A stretch of 64,000 nucleotides of DNA from Brevundimonas sp. SORGH_AS_0993 (lineage in GTDB: Bacteria; Pseudomonadota; Alphaproteobacteria; Caulobacterales; Caulobacteraceae), in the NCBI RefSeq assembly GCF_030818545.1, contig NZ_JAUTAH010000001.1, positions 2,237,001 through 2,301,000 of the forward strand, written 5' to 3'. The position numbers and the translations under genes were made by a program. This document shows positions 26,004-35,023 of this stretch, in pieces. Position 1 is the first letter of the stretch, and the number at the start of each line of letters is the position of its first letter. The notes beneath the pieces are model-generated. The model was given only the letters and a program-made list of their open reading frames with translations. It was not told the origin of the DNA and made no database searches.

Positions 26004-26606
26004 TCAGGGCCGGCGCGGGGCGGGCGGCGGTGTCGGAGCCTCGGGCTGTTCGGGGGCCTCGGGCGCTTCCATCGCCTCCGTCGCTTCGACCCGGTCCTCC
26101 ACCGCGTCGGCGGCCTGGTCCAGGGCGTACTGGGCGATCAGGCCGTAGGTTTCCATCTGGTCCTTGTCGGGATTGGTCCAGGCGCTGTTGCGGACGATGC
26201 CCTCGCCGGCGACCACGCCGTGCGCCATGCCGTCGGCCATGGCCTGTTTGACCTCGGGGTCGTTGAGGGCGTCCTGCACGAGGGCCTCCACGTCGATGTC
26301 CTGTAGCGCCTGGGCGGCGACTTCGCCCGCGTGCTGGGTCGCCTGGGCGGTGAAGGCGGTCACGTCGGGCTGATACTCGGCCCACAGGGCGGCGACGCGG
26401 CGGCCGCGTTCGGCTTCGCTGAGGCTTTCGTCTTCGGAAAGGGCCTCGGCGCGCTTGCCGAACTCTTCCATGCGCGCCTCGAATGCCTGGGCGGCGGCGT
26501 CCAGCCGGGCCTCGGCCGCACCGGCGGGCGCGGCTCCATCCTGGGCCAGGGCGGAAGACAGGGGCAGAAGGGCCAGGGCGGCGGTCAGGCTGAGCAGGCG
26601 GATCAT
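26004..26606 (-). CDS. Secreted helical protein of unknown function (paralogue of next gene)
   Basis: 200 residues: signal peptide MIRLLSLTAALALLPLSSAL with AQ cleavage site, a helical, Ala/Glu-rich body (AEARLDAAAQAFEARMEEFG, AALWAEYQPDVTAFTAQATQ), and a Pro/Glu-rich tail (EAPEAPEQPEAPTPPPAPRR). The segment AEYQPDVTAF resembles TKYQPQVDAF in the gene upstream, so the two are probably ancient tandem duplicates. No domain recognised; periplasmic location is inferred from the signal. Confidence 0.75.
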   Translation of the reverse strand: MIRLLSLTAALALLPLSSALAQDGAAPAGAAEARLDAAAQAFEARMEEFGKRAEALSEDESLSEAERGRRVAALWAEYQPDVTAFTAQATQHAGEVAAQALQDIDVEALVQDALNDPEVKQAMADGMAHGVVAGEGIVRNSAWTNPDKDQMETYGLIAQYALDQAADAVEDRVEATEAMEAPEAPEQPEAPTPPPAPRRP

Positions 26607-26684
26607 GGGAGAGCTCCCGTTGACGACCCGCGCAAACTCGACCCAAGGCCGCCCGGCCTCAAGTGAAATCGCGGTAAGGCGGCC

Positions 26685-27119
26685 TTACTGCGGCGTCGTC
26701 GGCTGGGCGGCGCCGGCGGCCGAGGCGGCCTCGATCTTGGCGCGCGCGTCTGCGGGGATTCCCTTGATCTGCTGAATCGCCGGCGCGACCTGTTCGGCGG
26801 TCGCCTGTCCGCTGCTGACGGCGAAGGTTTCGACCTCGGCGGCGAAGGCGTCGACCTGGGGCTGATACTTGGTTTCGATGGCGTCCAGATCGGCCTTGGC
26901 CTTGGTCTTGTCGGTCTGGGCCAGGGCGGCGCGCATTTCGCCGGCCATGGCCTCCATCGTCCGGCCGAAGGCCTCGGCCTTGGCCTCGAAGGCGGCCTCA
27001 GCGGGATTCTCGGCCGCAGGGGCGGGCGCGGCGGCGGCGGGCGGGGCGGCGGTCTGGGCCACGGCGGGGGCCGCGACGACCAGGGCGGCGACGGCCGCGA
27101 CGGAACACAGAAGACGCAT
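26685..27119 (-). CDS. Secreted helical protein of unknown function
   Basis: 144 residues: signal peptide MRLLCSVAAVAALVVAAPAV with AQ cleavage site, an Ala/Pro-rich spacer, then amphipathic helices (AEAAFEAKAEAFGRTMEAMA, KADLDAIETKYQPQVDAFAA). Shares the YQPxVxAF helix pair with the neighbour 78 bases downstream on the same strand. Composition is dominated by Ala, Glu and Lys. No known family recognised. Confidence 0.75.
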   Translation of the reverse strand: MRLLCSVAAVAALVVAAPAVAQTAAPPAAAAPAPAAENPAEAAFEAKAEAFGRTMEAMAGEMRAALAQTDKTKAKADLDAIETKYQPQVDAFAAEVETFAVSSGQATAEQVAPAIQQIKGIPADARAKIEAASAAGAAQPTTPQ

Positions 27120-27256
27120 GGGAACACTCCGGGCGCCAGCCGGTATGGCCGGAAACGCAATGACCCCACTATAGCAGTCGGCGCCCCTCCGTCACGGACG
27201 AGAATCGGGCGCTTCGCCAAGGTTGCATCACGATCAAGCGATGCTAGCTTTCGGCT

Positions 27257-27559
27257 ATGTTGATCGCTCTCTTCGCCGCAGCCGTGATTCAGGCCGCACC
27301 CGCCCCACCGCCTGTAGTCTGGATTGATCCGCCCAGGATCGAGATGCCGCCCAAGGCCCTGGAGGCGGGCGCTTCCGGCGTCGTCGTGCTTCGGTGCGCG
27401 TTCAATGCGCAGGGACGGGCGATCAATTGCATCGTCGTTTCCGAGACGCCGCCGGGGCTTGGCTTTGGTCGTGAAGCCCTGCGCGGCGTACGCATGGGGC
27501 AGGCGCAAATCGACCAGCCGGGACCGCGCGAGGTCAGGCTGAACTTCCACACGCGCTGA
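27257..27559 (+). CDS. Small secreted TonB C-terminal-domain-like protein
   Basis: 100 residues: short signal-like N-terminus (MLIALFAAAVIQAAPAPPPV), then PRIEMPPKALEAGASGVVVL, RCAFNAQGRAINCIVVSETP, PGLGFGREALRGVRMG, the pattern of a TonB C-terminal domain (P-x-x-A, G-x-V-x-L-x-C, G-x-v-x-x-C-x-V, S-x-P-x-G-x-G). It lacks the transmembrane helix and Pro-rich spanner of true TonB, so it probably does not energise receptors. Transcribed towards obgE, 50 bases away. Confidence 0.75.
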   Translation: MLIALFAAAVIQAAPAPPPVVWIDPPRIEMPPKALEAGASGVVVLRCAFNAQGRAINCIVVSETPPGLGFGREALRGVRMGQAQIDQPGPREVRLNFHTR

Positions 27560-27579
27560 ACCGACGCTCGCGCCTGTAA

Positions 27580-28656
<1,077 letters not shown>

Positions 28657-28687
28657 GGCCCGGAAAGTCTGAGAGCCTGAGGCGGCC

Positions 28688-29899
28688 CTAGCCTGTCGCC
28701 TCGGCGCCGGCTTCGGTCGTGGCCGCGGCCCTGCGGCGCGGTTTCGAGGGCGGCGGCTTGGCCTTGGTCTTGCCCTCGTCGGCATAGGGTTCGCCGTCGC
28801 CCGACAGCAGCACCGCCATCCAGCGAGAGCCCTTGAACTCGGCCAGGACGGCCATGGCCATGACCGCCAGCGGAGTGGACAGGAACATGCCGACCACGCC
28901 CCAAAGCTTGCCCCAGAAGGCCAGGGCCAGCAGGACGACCACCGGGTCGATGTTCTGGTTGTCGCCCTGCATGCGCGGCTGGACGAAGTTGCCGACCACG
29001 AACAGAATGATCTGCAAGCCTACCAGCAGGATGGCGGCGGGCCAGTAGCTTTCGAACTGGACAAGGGCGAACAGCGGCGGGGCCAGGCCGGCGACCGCCC
29101 CGCCCAGCACCGGGATGAAGCCGACGATGAAGATGACGAAGGTCCAGAACTCGGCGTTCTGAAGCCCGACCGCCCGCATCAGCAGCCAGGCGGCGGCGCA
29201 GATCATGACCCCTGTCACCGCCTGGACCCACAGATAGCCCTCCACCCCGCCGCGCACGCGCTTGAACACCGCCACGGCCTCGTTGCGGTGGGCGGTGTTG
29301 GGGAACATGGCGACGATCTTGCGCTGGAACCCCATCTGCGAGGCCAGGAGGAAGCCCAGATAGATCAGGACGAAGAAGGCGCTGGAGACCACGCCCTGCA
29401 CCTGCATGGCGGTGGCGGCCAGATAGCCCCGAATGTCGATGCTGTTGATCAGGTCCTGGGCCTTGGGCGGATTGGCCAGGTGGAACAGGCCGAAGACGTC
29501 GCGGATGATCTGGTCGATGCGCGGGCCGATGTTGGCCGAGACGCCCGACGCCTGGCCGAAGAAGCCGGCCGCTCCGTTCACGATGATGCCGATGGAGGCG
29601 AAGAAGCCCAGGACCACCAGGGTCAGGGCCGCGATCCCGGCCCAGCGGCGCGGCAGGGGGGTGCGCGTCTCGATGCTGCGCTTGACCCCGTCGATCATGA
29701 TCAGAAGGAAGATCGCCATCGCCAGGGGCGTCAGAATGTCCCGCAGCCAATAGACGGCGGCCCCGGCGGCGACGGTGGCGACGACGGCCAGGGCGTTGCG
29801 CGACGCGGTTTCGGGCGGGGTGACGATGGCGCTTTTCATTGTCTTGTCTTCGGCTTGAGCGACGAGCGCGTCAATCGCTGTTCCGGGCGTCGCCGTCAT
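28688..29899 (-). CDS. AI-2E family transporter (PerM/TqsA type)
   Basis: 403 residues with about eight hydrophobic segments. Family features: YWLRDILTPLAMAIFLLIMI, AKDLINSIDIRGYL-like region, FFVLIYLGFLLASQMGF, QAVTGVMICAAAWLLMRAVG, FIVGFIPVLGGAVAGLAPP and NFVQPRMQGDNQNIDPVVVL, the signature pair of the family. Substrate unknown; members include AI-2 exporters and Na+/H+ antiporters. A charged Lys/Arg/Ala tail follows. Divergent from the HerA-like gene, 37 bases away. Confidence 0.88.
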   Translation of the reverse strand: MTATPGTAIDALVAQAEDKTMKSAIVTPPETASRNALAVVATVAAGAAVYWLRDILTPLAMAIFLLIMIDGVKRSIETRTPLPRRWAGIAALTLVVLGFFASIGIIVNGAAGFFGQASGVSANIGPRIDQIIRDVFGLFHLANPPKAQDLINSIDIRGYLAATAMQVQGVVSSAFFVLIYLGFLLASQMGFQRKIVAMFPNTAHRNEAVAVFKRVRGGVEGYLWVQAVTGVMICAAAWLLMRAVGLQNAEFWTFVIFIVGFIPVLGGAVAGLAPPLFALVQFESYWPAAILLVGLQIILFVVGNFVQPRMQGDNQNIDPVVVLLALAFWGKLWGVVGMFLSTPLAVMAMAVLAEFKGSRWMAVLLSGDGEPYADEGKTKAKPPPSKPRRRAAATTEAGAEATG

Positions 29900-29936
29900 G
29901 CTCTAGAGCTTGATCGCCACGCTTGCGGAGACCGGC

Positions 29937-31496
29937 ATGTCCGACACCCCCACCGGCCTGTTCATCGGCCAGTCCGACGCCAACGCGCCAGAGACCCTTC
30001 TGTTCAACCGGGCCAATCGCCACGGTGTCGTCGCCGGCGCCACGGGCACGGGCAAGACCGTCACCCTGCAGATCATGGCCCAGGGTTTTTCGGACGCCGG
30101 GGTGCCGGTCTTCTGTTCGGACGTTAAGGGCGACCTGTCGGGCGTCTGCCAGCCGGGAACGCCCAACGACAAGCTGCTGGCCCGCGCCGCCGAGATGGGC
30201 CTGACCCTGACGCCGCGCGCGGCCCCGACCGTCTTCTGGGACCTGTACGGCCAGAAGGGGCATCCGATCCGCACCACGGTGTCAGAGATCGGGCCCGTGC
30301 TGCTGGCGCGGATGCTGAACTTGAACGAGGTTCAGGAGGGCGTGCTGACGGTCGCCTTCCACGTCGCGGACAAGGAGGGTCTGTTGCTGCTGGACCTGGG
30401 CGATCTGCGCAGCCTGCTGGTCTATGTGGGCGAGAACGCCGAGCGCATCGGGCGAGAGGTCGGCAACGTCGCCCCCGCCTCCATCGCCGCCATCCAGCGC
30501 GCCCTGCTGCAGCTGGAGCAGCAGGGCGGCGACGCCTTCTTCGGCGAACCGGCCCTGCGGCTGGAGGACATGATCCGCGTCGGTCTGGACGGCCGGGGCC
30601 AGGTCAATGTGCTGGATTCCACCCGCCTGATGAACAGCCCGCGCCTGTATGCGGCCTTCCTGCTGTGGCTGCTGTCCGAGCTGTTCGAGCAACTGCCCGA
30701 GGTCGGCGATCCCGACAAGCCGCGTCTGGTCTTCTTCTTCGACGAGGCGCACCTGCTGTTCAACGACGCACCCAAGGCCCTGCTCGAAAAGGTGGAACAG
30801 GTGGTGCGCCTGATCCGCTCCAAGGGAGTCGGCGTCTATTTCGTGACCCAGAATCCGGCCGACATTCCCGACACCGTCCTGGCCCAGCTAGGCAACCGGG
30901 TGCAGCACGCCTTGCGCGCCTACACCCCCTCGGATCAGAAGGGTCTTCGGGCCGCATCGCAGAGCTTCCGCGCAAATCCGGCCTTCGACACGGCCGAGGC
31001 GATCCAGGCCCTGGGCGTGGGCGAGGCCCTGGTCTCGCTGCTGGACGAGAAGGGCGCCCCGACCGTGGTGGCCCGCACGAAGATCCGTCCGCCCGACTCG
31101 CGTTTGGGCCCGGCGACCGACGCGGAGCGCGCGGCCGTCATGGCCGCCAGCCCCGTGCGCGGCGTCTACGAGCAGGCGGTGAACCGCGAATCCGCCGAGG
31201 AAATCCTGGCGGCCCGCCACGCCGCCAGCGACCAGGCCGCCGCCGACGCCAAGGCTCGGGCCGACGCCGCCAAGGCCGCCGAGGTCCAGGCCAGGCTGGA
31301 CGCCAGGGCCGCGGCCGCCCAGGCGAAGGAAGAGGCCAAGGAACAGACGCGCATCGCTCGCGCCCCCGCCGCCCCGCGCCGTTCCACCCGCGAGACGCCG
31401 ATCGAGGCCCTGACCAAGTCGGTGCTGCGGACGGCCGGCTCGACCCTGACCCGCGAACTGCTGCGCGGCGTGCTGGGCGGGTTGAAGCGGCGCTAG
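29937..31496 (+). CDS. HerA-like ATPase, DUF853 (YjgR) family
   Basis: 519 residues. P-loop ATPase with Walker [21 protein letters not shown], Walker [11 protein letters not shown], and the segment [20 protein letters not shown] typical of DUF853. An Ala/Lys/Glu-rich coiled region (about 420-480) and a short basic C-terminus ([14 protein letters not shown]) follow. Function is not established; HerA relatives move or unwind DNA. ATG 29937 is preceded by GCGGAG; an in-frame TTG at 29910 is possible but less likely. Confidence 0.88.
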   Translation: MSDTPTGLFIGQSDANAPETLLFNRANRHGVVAGATGTGKTVTLQIMAQGFSDAGVPVFCSDVKGDLSGVCQPGTPNDKLLARAAEMGLTLTPRAAPTVFWDLYGQKGHPIRTTVSEIGPVLLARMLNLNEVQEGVLTVAFHVADKEGLLLLDLGDLRSLLVYVGENAERIGREVGNVAPASIAAIQRALLQLEQQGGDAFFGEPALRLEDMIRVGLDGRGQVNVLDSTRLMNSPRLYAAFLLWLLSELFEQLPEVGDPDKPRLVFFFDEAHLLFNDAPKALLEKVEQVVRLIRSKGVGVYFVTQNPADIPDTVLAQLGNRVQHALRAYTPSDQKGLRAASQSFRANPAFDTAEAIQALGVGEALVSLLDEKGAPTVVARTKIRPPDSRLGPATDAERAAVMAASPVRGVYEQAVNRESAEEILAARHAASDQAAADAKARADAAKAAEVQARLDARAAAAQAKEEAKEQTRIARAPAAPRRSTRETPIEALTKSVLRTAGSTLTRELLRGVLGGLKRR

Positions 31497-31548
31497 GGAT
31501 CGGCCGCCGCCCCTTGCAACTGGGCAAGGGACGGCGCATCTCCCGCCC

Positions 31549-32106
31549 ATGTTCATCCAGACCGAACCTACGCCGAATCCCAATGCGTTGAAGTTCCTGC
31601 CGGGCCGCGAGGTTTCGCCCCACGCAGCGCTGGAGTACCGCACCATCGACGAGGCGACCGCGTCTCCCCTCGCGGAAGCGCTGTTCGAAATCGAAGGCGT
31701 CGATGGCGTCTTCTTCGGCGCCGACTATGTCTCGGTGACGCGCCAGGATCAGGGTCCGGACTGGAGCGCGATGAAGCCGGCGGTGCTGGGCGTCATCATG
31801 GACCATTTCGTCTCGGGCCAGCCGCTGACGCGCGAAGGCCAGGGTTCAGCCGATCACGCCGAGGACGACAGCGAGATCGTGGCCGAGATCAAGGCCCTGC
31901 TGGATAGCCGCATCCGCCCCGCCGTGGCCCAGGACGGCGGCGACATCCTGTTCGATTCCTTCGACGAGGAGAGCGGCGTCCTGTCGCTGCGGATGCGCGG
32001 GGCCTGTTCGGGCTGTCCGTCGTCCTCGGCGACGCTGAAGGCCGGGGTGGAGCAGATGATGCGCCACTATGTTCCCGAAGTGACGCGGGTCGAACAGACG
32101 ATCTGA
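31549..32106 (+). CDS. nifU: NifU-family Fe-S scaffold protein (Nfu type)
   Basis: 185 residues: N-terminal Nfu domain (MFIQTEPTPNPNALKFLPGR, VDGVFFGADYVSVTRQ) and C-terminal NifU domain (RPAVAQDGGDILFDSFDEES, LSLRMRGACSGCPSSSATLK) with the CSGC motif that holds a 4Fe-4S cluster. Such proteins carry clusters to target enzymes; MiaB, which needs two clusters, lies downstream in the same run. A short hairpin (CCCTTGC/GCAAGG) at about 31513-31531 separates it from the HerA-like gene. Confidence 0.93.
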   Translation: MFIQTEPTPNPNALKFLPGREVSPHAALEYRTIDEATASPLAEALFEIEGVDGVFFGADYVSVTRQDQGPDWSAMKPAVLGVIMDHFVSGQPLTREGQGSADHAEDDSEIVAEIKALLDSRIRPAVAQDGGDILFDSFDEESGVLSLRMRGACSGCPSSSATLKAGVEQMMRHYVPEVTRVEQTI

Positions 32107-32162
32107 CGCCCGGCGCGGTTTTCCGCCTCGCCAGACGCGCGGTCGGGCGCCATCTTAAGTTG

Positions 32163-32750
32163 ATGGCTCGCTTCGTTCCTGACCCAGAAGTTATTCGCCT
32201 CGGGGAGGCCCTGGCCGTCTTGCGCCGAGAACGCGGCCTGTCTCAGGCCGAGGCGGGCGCGCGGCTGGACATGACCAGCCAGGGCTGGGGTCTTTACGAA
32301 TCGGGACGTCGCCCCGGCCTGTTCCGCCCCGACGTGCAGCGCCGCCTGACCGCCGCCCTGGATTCCACGCCTGAAATTCTGGCCCTGACGGCGGCCCGCA
32401 TCGCCCCGCCGCCCGCCGAGCGGACGCCGCAGGGCGTCGAGAGCAAGGGACGCGGCTTCGACGGCGCATCCGCCTCGTCCGAAATCCCCAGCCTGCGCCT
32501 GACCGACGACCATCTGGCGCCCTGGGCCGGAGCGGGAGTCATCGTGGACTATCGGCCGGGCCAGGCGCCGCGTCCGGGTCAGGGCTGCGTCGTCGAGACG
32601 ACGGACGGAGACCTCATGATCCGGCTGTTCGACGGCGATCAGACGGATGGGGTCCGTCTGCGCGGGGCCGGGGCGCTGGATCGGCGCGAAATCCTGCCCC
32701 ACGGCCGGATCGTTCGCATGTCCGCCATCATCGCCCGGCGCGACGAATGA
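32163..32750 (+). CDS. Helix-turn-helix regulator with a LexA/S24-like C-terminal region
   Basis: 195 residues. HTH: LGEALAVLRRERGLSQAEAG, ARLDMTSQGWGLYESGRRPG. The C-terminal half (LAPWAGAGVIVDYRPGQAPR, GQGCVVETTDGDLMIRLFDG) has the beta pattern of S24/LexA-type regulators, but I see no clear Ser-Lys catalytic pair, so self-cleavage is uncertain. Start at ATG 32163, overlapping TTAAG-rich DNA. Followed 45 bases later by another HTH gene. Confidence 0.78.
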   Translation: MARFVPDPEVIRLGEALAVLRRERGLSQAEAGARLDMTSQGWGLYESGRRPGLFRPDVQRRLTAALDSTPEILALTAARIAPPPAERTPQGVESKGRGFDGASASSEIPSLRLTDDHLAPWAGAGVIVDYRPGQAPRPGQGCVVETTDGDLMIRLFDGDQTDGVRLRGAGALDRREILPHGRIVRMSAIIARRDE

Positions 32751-32795
32751 AACGAAATGGTTGCATGCCCGGTTAGGTTGTGGAAGGTAGGGGCC

Positions 32796-33200
32796 ATGGA
32801 CAAGCCTTCCGCCCCGCCGCCCAGGACGCCCCGATCAGTCGATGCGGTGGATGTGGCGGTCGGCGAACGCATCGCCGCGCGGCGGATCGCGCTGGGTCTG
32901 TCGCAGACGGCCTTGGCCGACCGGATCGGCGTCAGCTGTCAGCAGGTCCAGAAGTACGAGGGCGGGCGCAACCGCATCTCGGCCGCGCGTCTGCACAGCC
33001 TGGCCCTGGCGCTGGACCTGCCGATCAGCGCCTTTTTCCCCGTCGAAGCGGGGGCGGTCGAGACGGGCGAGGTCTCGGTCATGCGCGCCCTCGCCGCGAC
33101 GCCCGAAGGACGCTCCCTGGCCCTGGGCTTTTCCCGGATTCAGGATCACGCCGTGCGCCAGGCCCTGAGCCGTCTGGTCAGCGCCCTGGCGGCTGCCTGA
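32796..33200 (+). CDS. XRE-family regulator
   Basis: 134 residues. HTH: ERIAARRIALGLSQTALADR, IGVSCQQVQKYEGGRNRISA, RLHSLALALDLPISAFF. The QQVQKYE.G.NR pattern marks the alphaproteobacterial PraR/StaR-like group, also seen in the gene at 39623. The C-terminal part is helical (RSLALGFSRIQDHAVRQALS). Target genes unknown. Start at MDKPSAPP (32796) because similarity begins shortly after; an in-frame ATG 39 bases upstream is the alternative. Confidence 0.85.
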   Translation: MDKPSAPPPRTPRSVDAVDVAVGERIAARRIALGLSQTALADRIGVSCQQVQKYEGGRNRISAARLHSLALALDLPISAFFPVEAGAVETGEVSVMRALAATPEGRSLALGFSRIQDHAVRQALSRLVSALAAA

Positions 33201-33268
33201 CCGCCGCCTGACGGCCCGAGGCGGACGCGGCGGTTTCCCCCTCTGTCGTCGAGCGCTAGAAGGCCGGC

Positions 33269-33961
33269 ATGAGACTTCTGGTGATCGATACGGCGATGGG
33301 CGCCTGCACGGCGGCGGTGTTCCAGGACGACCGCGCCCTGTCGGTGCGGTTCGAACTCATGGCCAAGGGCCATCAGGAGCGGCTGGGCGGCCTGGTGCGC
33401 GACGTGGCGGCCGAGGCGGGCGGCGGTTTCGCCGCTCTGGACCGGATCGGCGTCACTGTCGGACCGGGCTCGTTCACGGGGCTGCGGGTCGGTCTGGCCT
33501 TCGCGCAGGGGCTAGGCGCGGCGCTGGGCCGGCCGGTGGTCGGCCTGTCGACCCTGGCGGCGCTGGCCGCCTCTCTGGAGGAGGCGGGTGGCCCGGTCGC
33601 GGCCCTGATCGACGCTCGGCGCGGCCAGGTCTATGCGCGGTTTTTGCTGAACGGCGCCGCCCTGGGCCCGGACGAGGCCCTGACGCTGGACGTCGCCGCC
33701 GCCCGCCTCGCCGCCCTGACGCAGGAGGTCGGCGGACCGGCGCGCCTGGTCGGCAGCGGCGCGGCCGTGTTGCGCGAGGCGTTTCCCGACCTGGCGGTCG
33801 GTGCGGTCGATCCGCGCGCGGCCCCGTCGCCTCAGGCCCTGGCCCGACTGGCCCGCGCCGCCGATCCGGCCGCGTGCGCGCCCCGGCCCCTCTATCTGCG
33901 CGCGCCCGACGCCACCCCGCCCAGTCGCCTGCCGGGCCAGCCGCGCCAGCCCGCCGCATGA
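33269..33961 (+). CDS. tsaB: tRNA threonylcarbamoyladenosine biosynthesis protein TsaB
   Basis: 230 residues. TsaB partners TsaD to make t6A37 in ANN-decoding tRNAs. ASKHA fold features: LLVIDTAMGACTAAVFQ, MAKGHQERLGGLVRDV, GVTVGPGSFTGLRVGLAFAQ, IDARRGQVYARF. The Arg/Ala/Pro-rich C-terminus is lineage-typical. Its stop overlaps the ATG of rimI in ATGA, so the two are translationally coupled. Confidence 0.95.
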   Translation: MRLLVIDTAMGACTAAVFQDDRALSVRFELMAKGHQERLGGLVRDVAAEAGGGFAALDRIGVTVGPGSFTGLRVGLAFAQGLGAALGRPVVGLSTLAALAASLEEAGGPVAALIDARRGQVYARFLLNGAALGPDEALTLDVAAARLAALTQEVGGPARLVGSGAAVLREAFPDLAVGAVDPRAAPSPQALARLARAADPAACAPRPLYLRAPDATPPSRLPGQPRQPAA

Positions 33962-34401
33962 GCCCGACCGATCCGGCGGTTCTGGCCGATCTGCACGCCC
34001 AGGCATTCTCCGCCCCGTGGAACGCGACCGCCTTTGCCGATCTTCTGGCCCAGCCCGGCGTCTTCGCGGTGGCAGAGGCGGACGGCTTCATCCTGATCCG
34101 TCTTGTCCTGGACGAGGCCGAGATTCTGACCCTGGCGGTGCGGCCCGCCGCCCGGCGCGCGGGCCTGGGCGGGCGCCTGGTGGGCCAGGGGGCGGTCCAG
34201 GCCGCGCAAGGCGGCGCCCGGCGTCTGTTCCTGGAGGTGGCCGAGGACAACGCCGCCGCCCGCGCCCTTTACGCCCGCGCGGGCTTTCGTTCCCTGGGCC
34301 GGCGAAAGGCCTATTACGCCGCGCCCGACGGCGGGCGGATCGACGCCTTGGTGCTGGGTCTGGACCTTGCGGCGAATCCGAACACGGCCCCGCTTCCCTG
34401 A
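33958..34401 (+). CDS. rimI: GNAT acetyltransferase RimI-like
   Basis: 147 residues. GNAT fold: FSAPWNATAFADLLAQPGVF, ILTLAVRPAARRAGLGGRLV (acetyl-CoA pyrophosphate loop R/Q-x-x-G-x-G), LFLEVAEDNAAARALYARAG and FRSLGRRKAYYA. RimI acetylates the N-terminus of ribosomal protein S18 in E. coli; fusion or linkage to tsaB is common, supporting the name. Start at 33958 is fixed by the 4-base ATGA overlap with tsaB. Confidence 0.9.
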   Translation: MSPTDPAVLADLHAQAFSAPWNATAFADLLAQPGVFAVAEADGFILIRLVLDEAEILTLAVRPAARRAGLGGRLVGQGAVQAAQGGARRLFLEVAEDNAAARALYARAGFRSLGRRKAYYAAPDGGRIDALVLGLDLAANPNTAPLP

Positions 34402-34428
34402 TGCGATCCGAACCCCTATTCTAGGCTC

Positions 34429-34908
34429 ATGGACCGGATCGAGAAACTCTGCGCCGACCGCGGCATGCGCATGACCGAACAGCGTCGGGTGATCGCCCGC
34501 GTGCTGTCGAACGCCGAGGATCATCCCGATGTCGAAGAGCTGTATCGCCGCGCCTCGGCCATCGATCCGCACATCTCCATCGCCACCGTCTATCGCACCG
34601 TGCGCCTGTTCGAAGAGGCGGGCGTGGTCGAGAAACACGACTTCGGCGATGGCCGCAGCCGCTATGAAGAGGCGGGCGACGACCACCACGACCACCTGAT
34701 CGACACCAAGTCGGGCGAGGTGATCGAATTCTTCGACGCCGAGATCGAGCGGCTGAAGTCGGAGATCGCCGAACGGCTGGGCTTCGAGCTGATCGGCCAC
34801 AAGCTGGAGCTTTACGGCGTCCCGATCGAGGGCGCCGAGCCGTCGAAGCGCGAGGGCCTGATCTTCACCCGCTACGCCGCGCGGGTCGATTCCGAAGGCG
34901 ACGCCTGA
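34429..34908 (+). CDS. fur: Ferric uptake regulator Fur
   Basis: 159 residues. Fur family: DRGMRMTEQRRVIARVLSNA, DHPDVEELYRRASAIDPHIS, IATVYRTVRLFEEAGVVEKH (recognition helix), then the metal-site region EEAGDDHHDHLIDTKSGEVI and EFFDAEIERL. It lacks the C-terminal CxxC zinc motif, as do alphaproteobacterial Fur proteins. Closely follows tsaB-rimI (27 bases). Iron-responsive repression is the family role. Confidence 0.93.
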   Translation: MDRIEKLCADRGMRMTEQRRVIARVLSNAEDHPDVEELYRRASAIDPHISIATVYRTVRLFEEAGVVEKHDFGDGRSRYEEAGDDHHDHLIDTKSGEVIEFFDAEIERLKSEIAERLGFELIGHKLELYGVPIEGAEPSKREGLIFTRYAARVDSEGDA

Positions 34909-34920
34909 CCCCGACGACGC

Positions 34921-35014
34921 GCTTGAGCGCCCTATGTCCGCGCTCACGTCGCGCGAAGCGCGGTGGCGCACTACGTCTGCGCTCAAGTAGCGCGAAGCGC
35001 GGTAGCGCACTACA
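34921..35014. repeat. Family B palindromic repeats, inverse orientation
   Basis: Two tandem copies 39 bases apart (GCTCACGTCGCGCGAAGCGC, then GGTGGCGCACTAC, at 34942; GCTCAAGTAGCGCGAAGCGC, then GGTAGCGCACTAC, at 34981), plus a CTTGAGCGCCCTAT remnant at 34922. Read on the other strand they match the copies near 20215. They fill the fur-miaB gap, and the last copy ends just before the miaB start at 35024. Confidence 0.78.
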
Positions 35015-35023
35015 AAGCCCCTC

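Noticed and set aside
31509..31534. Terminator between the HerA-like and NifU-type genes
   Set aside because: A CCCTTGC/GCAAGGG hairpin is present but no T-run follows; at most a weak structure.
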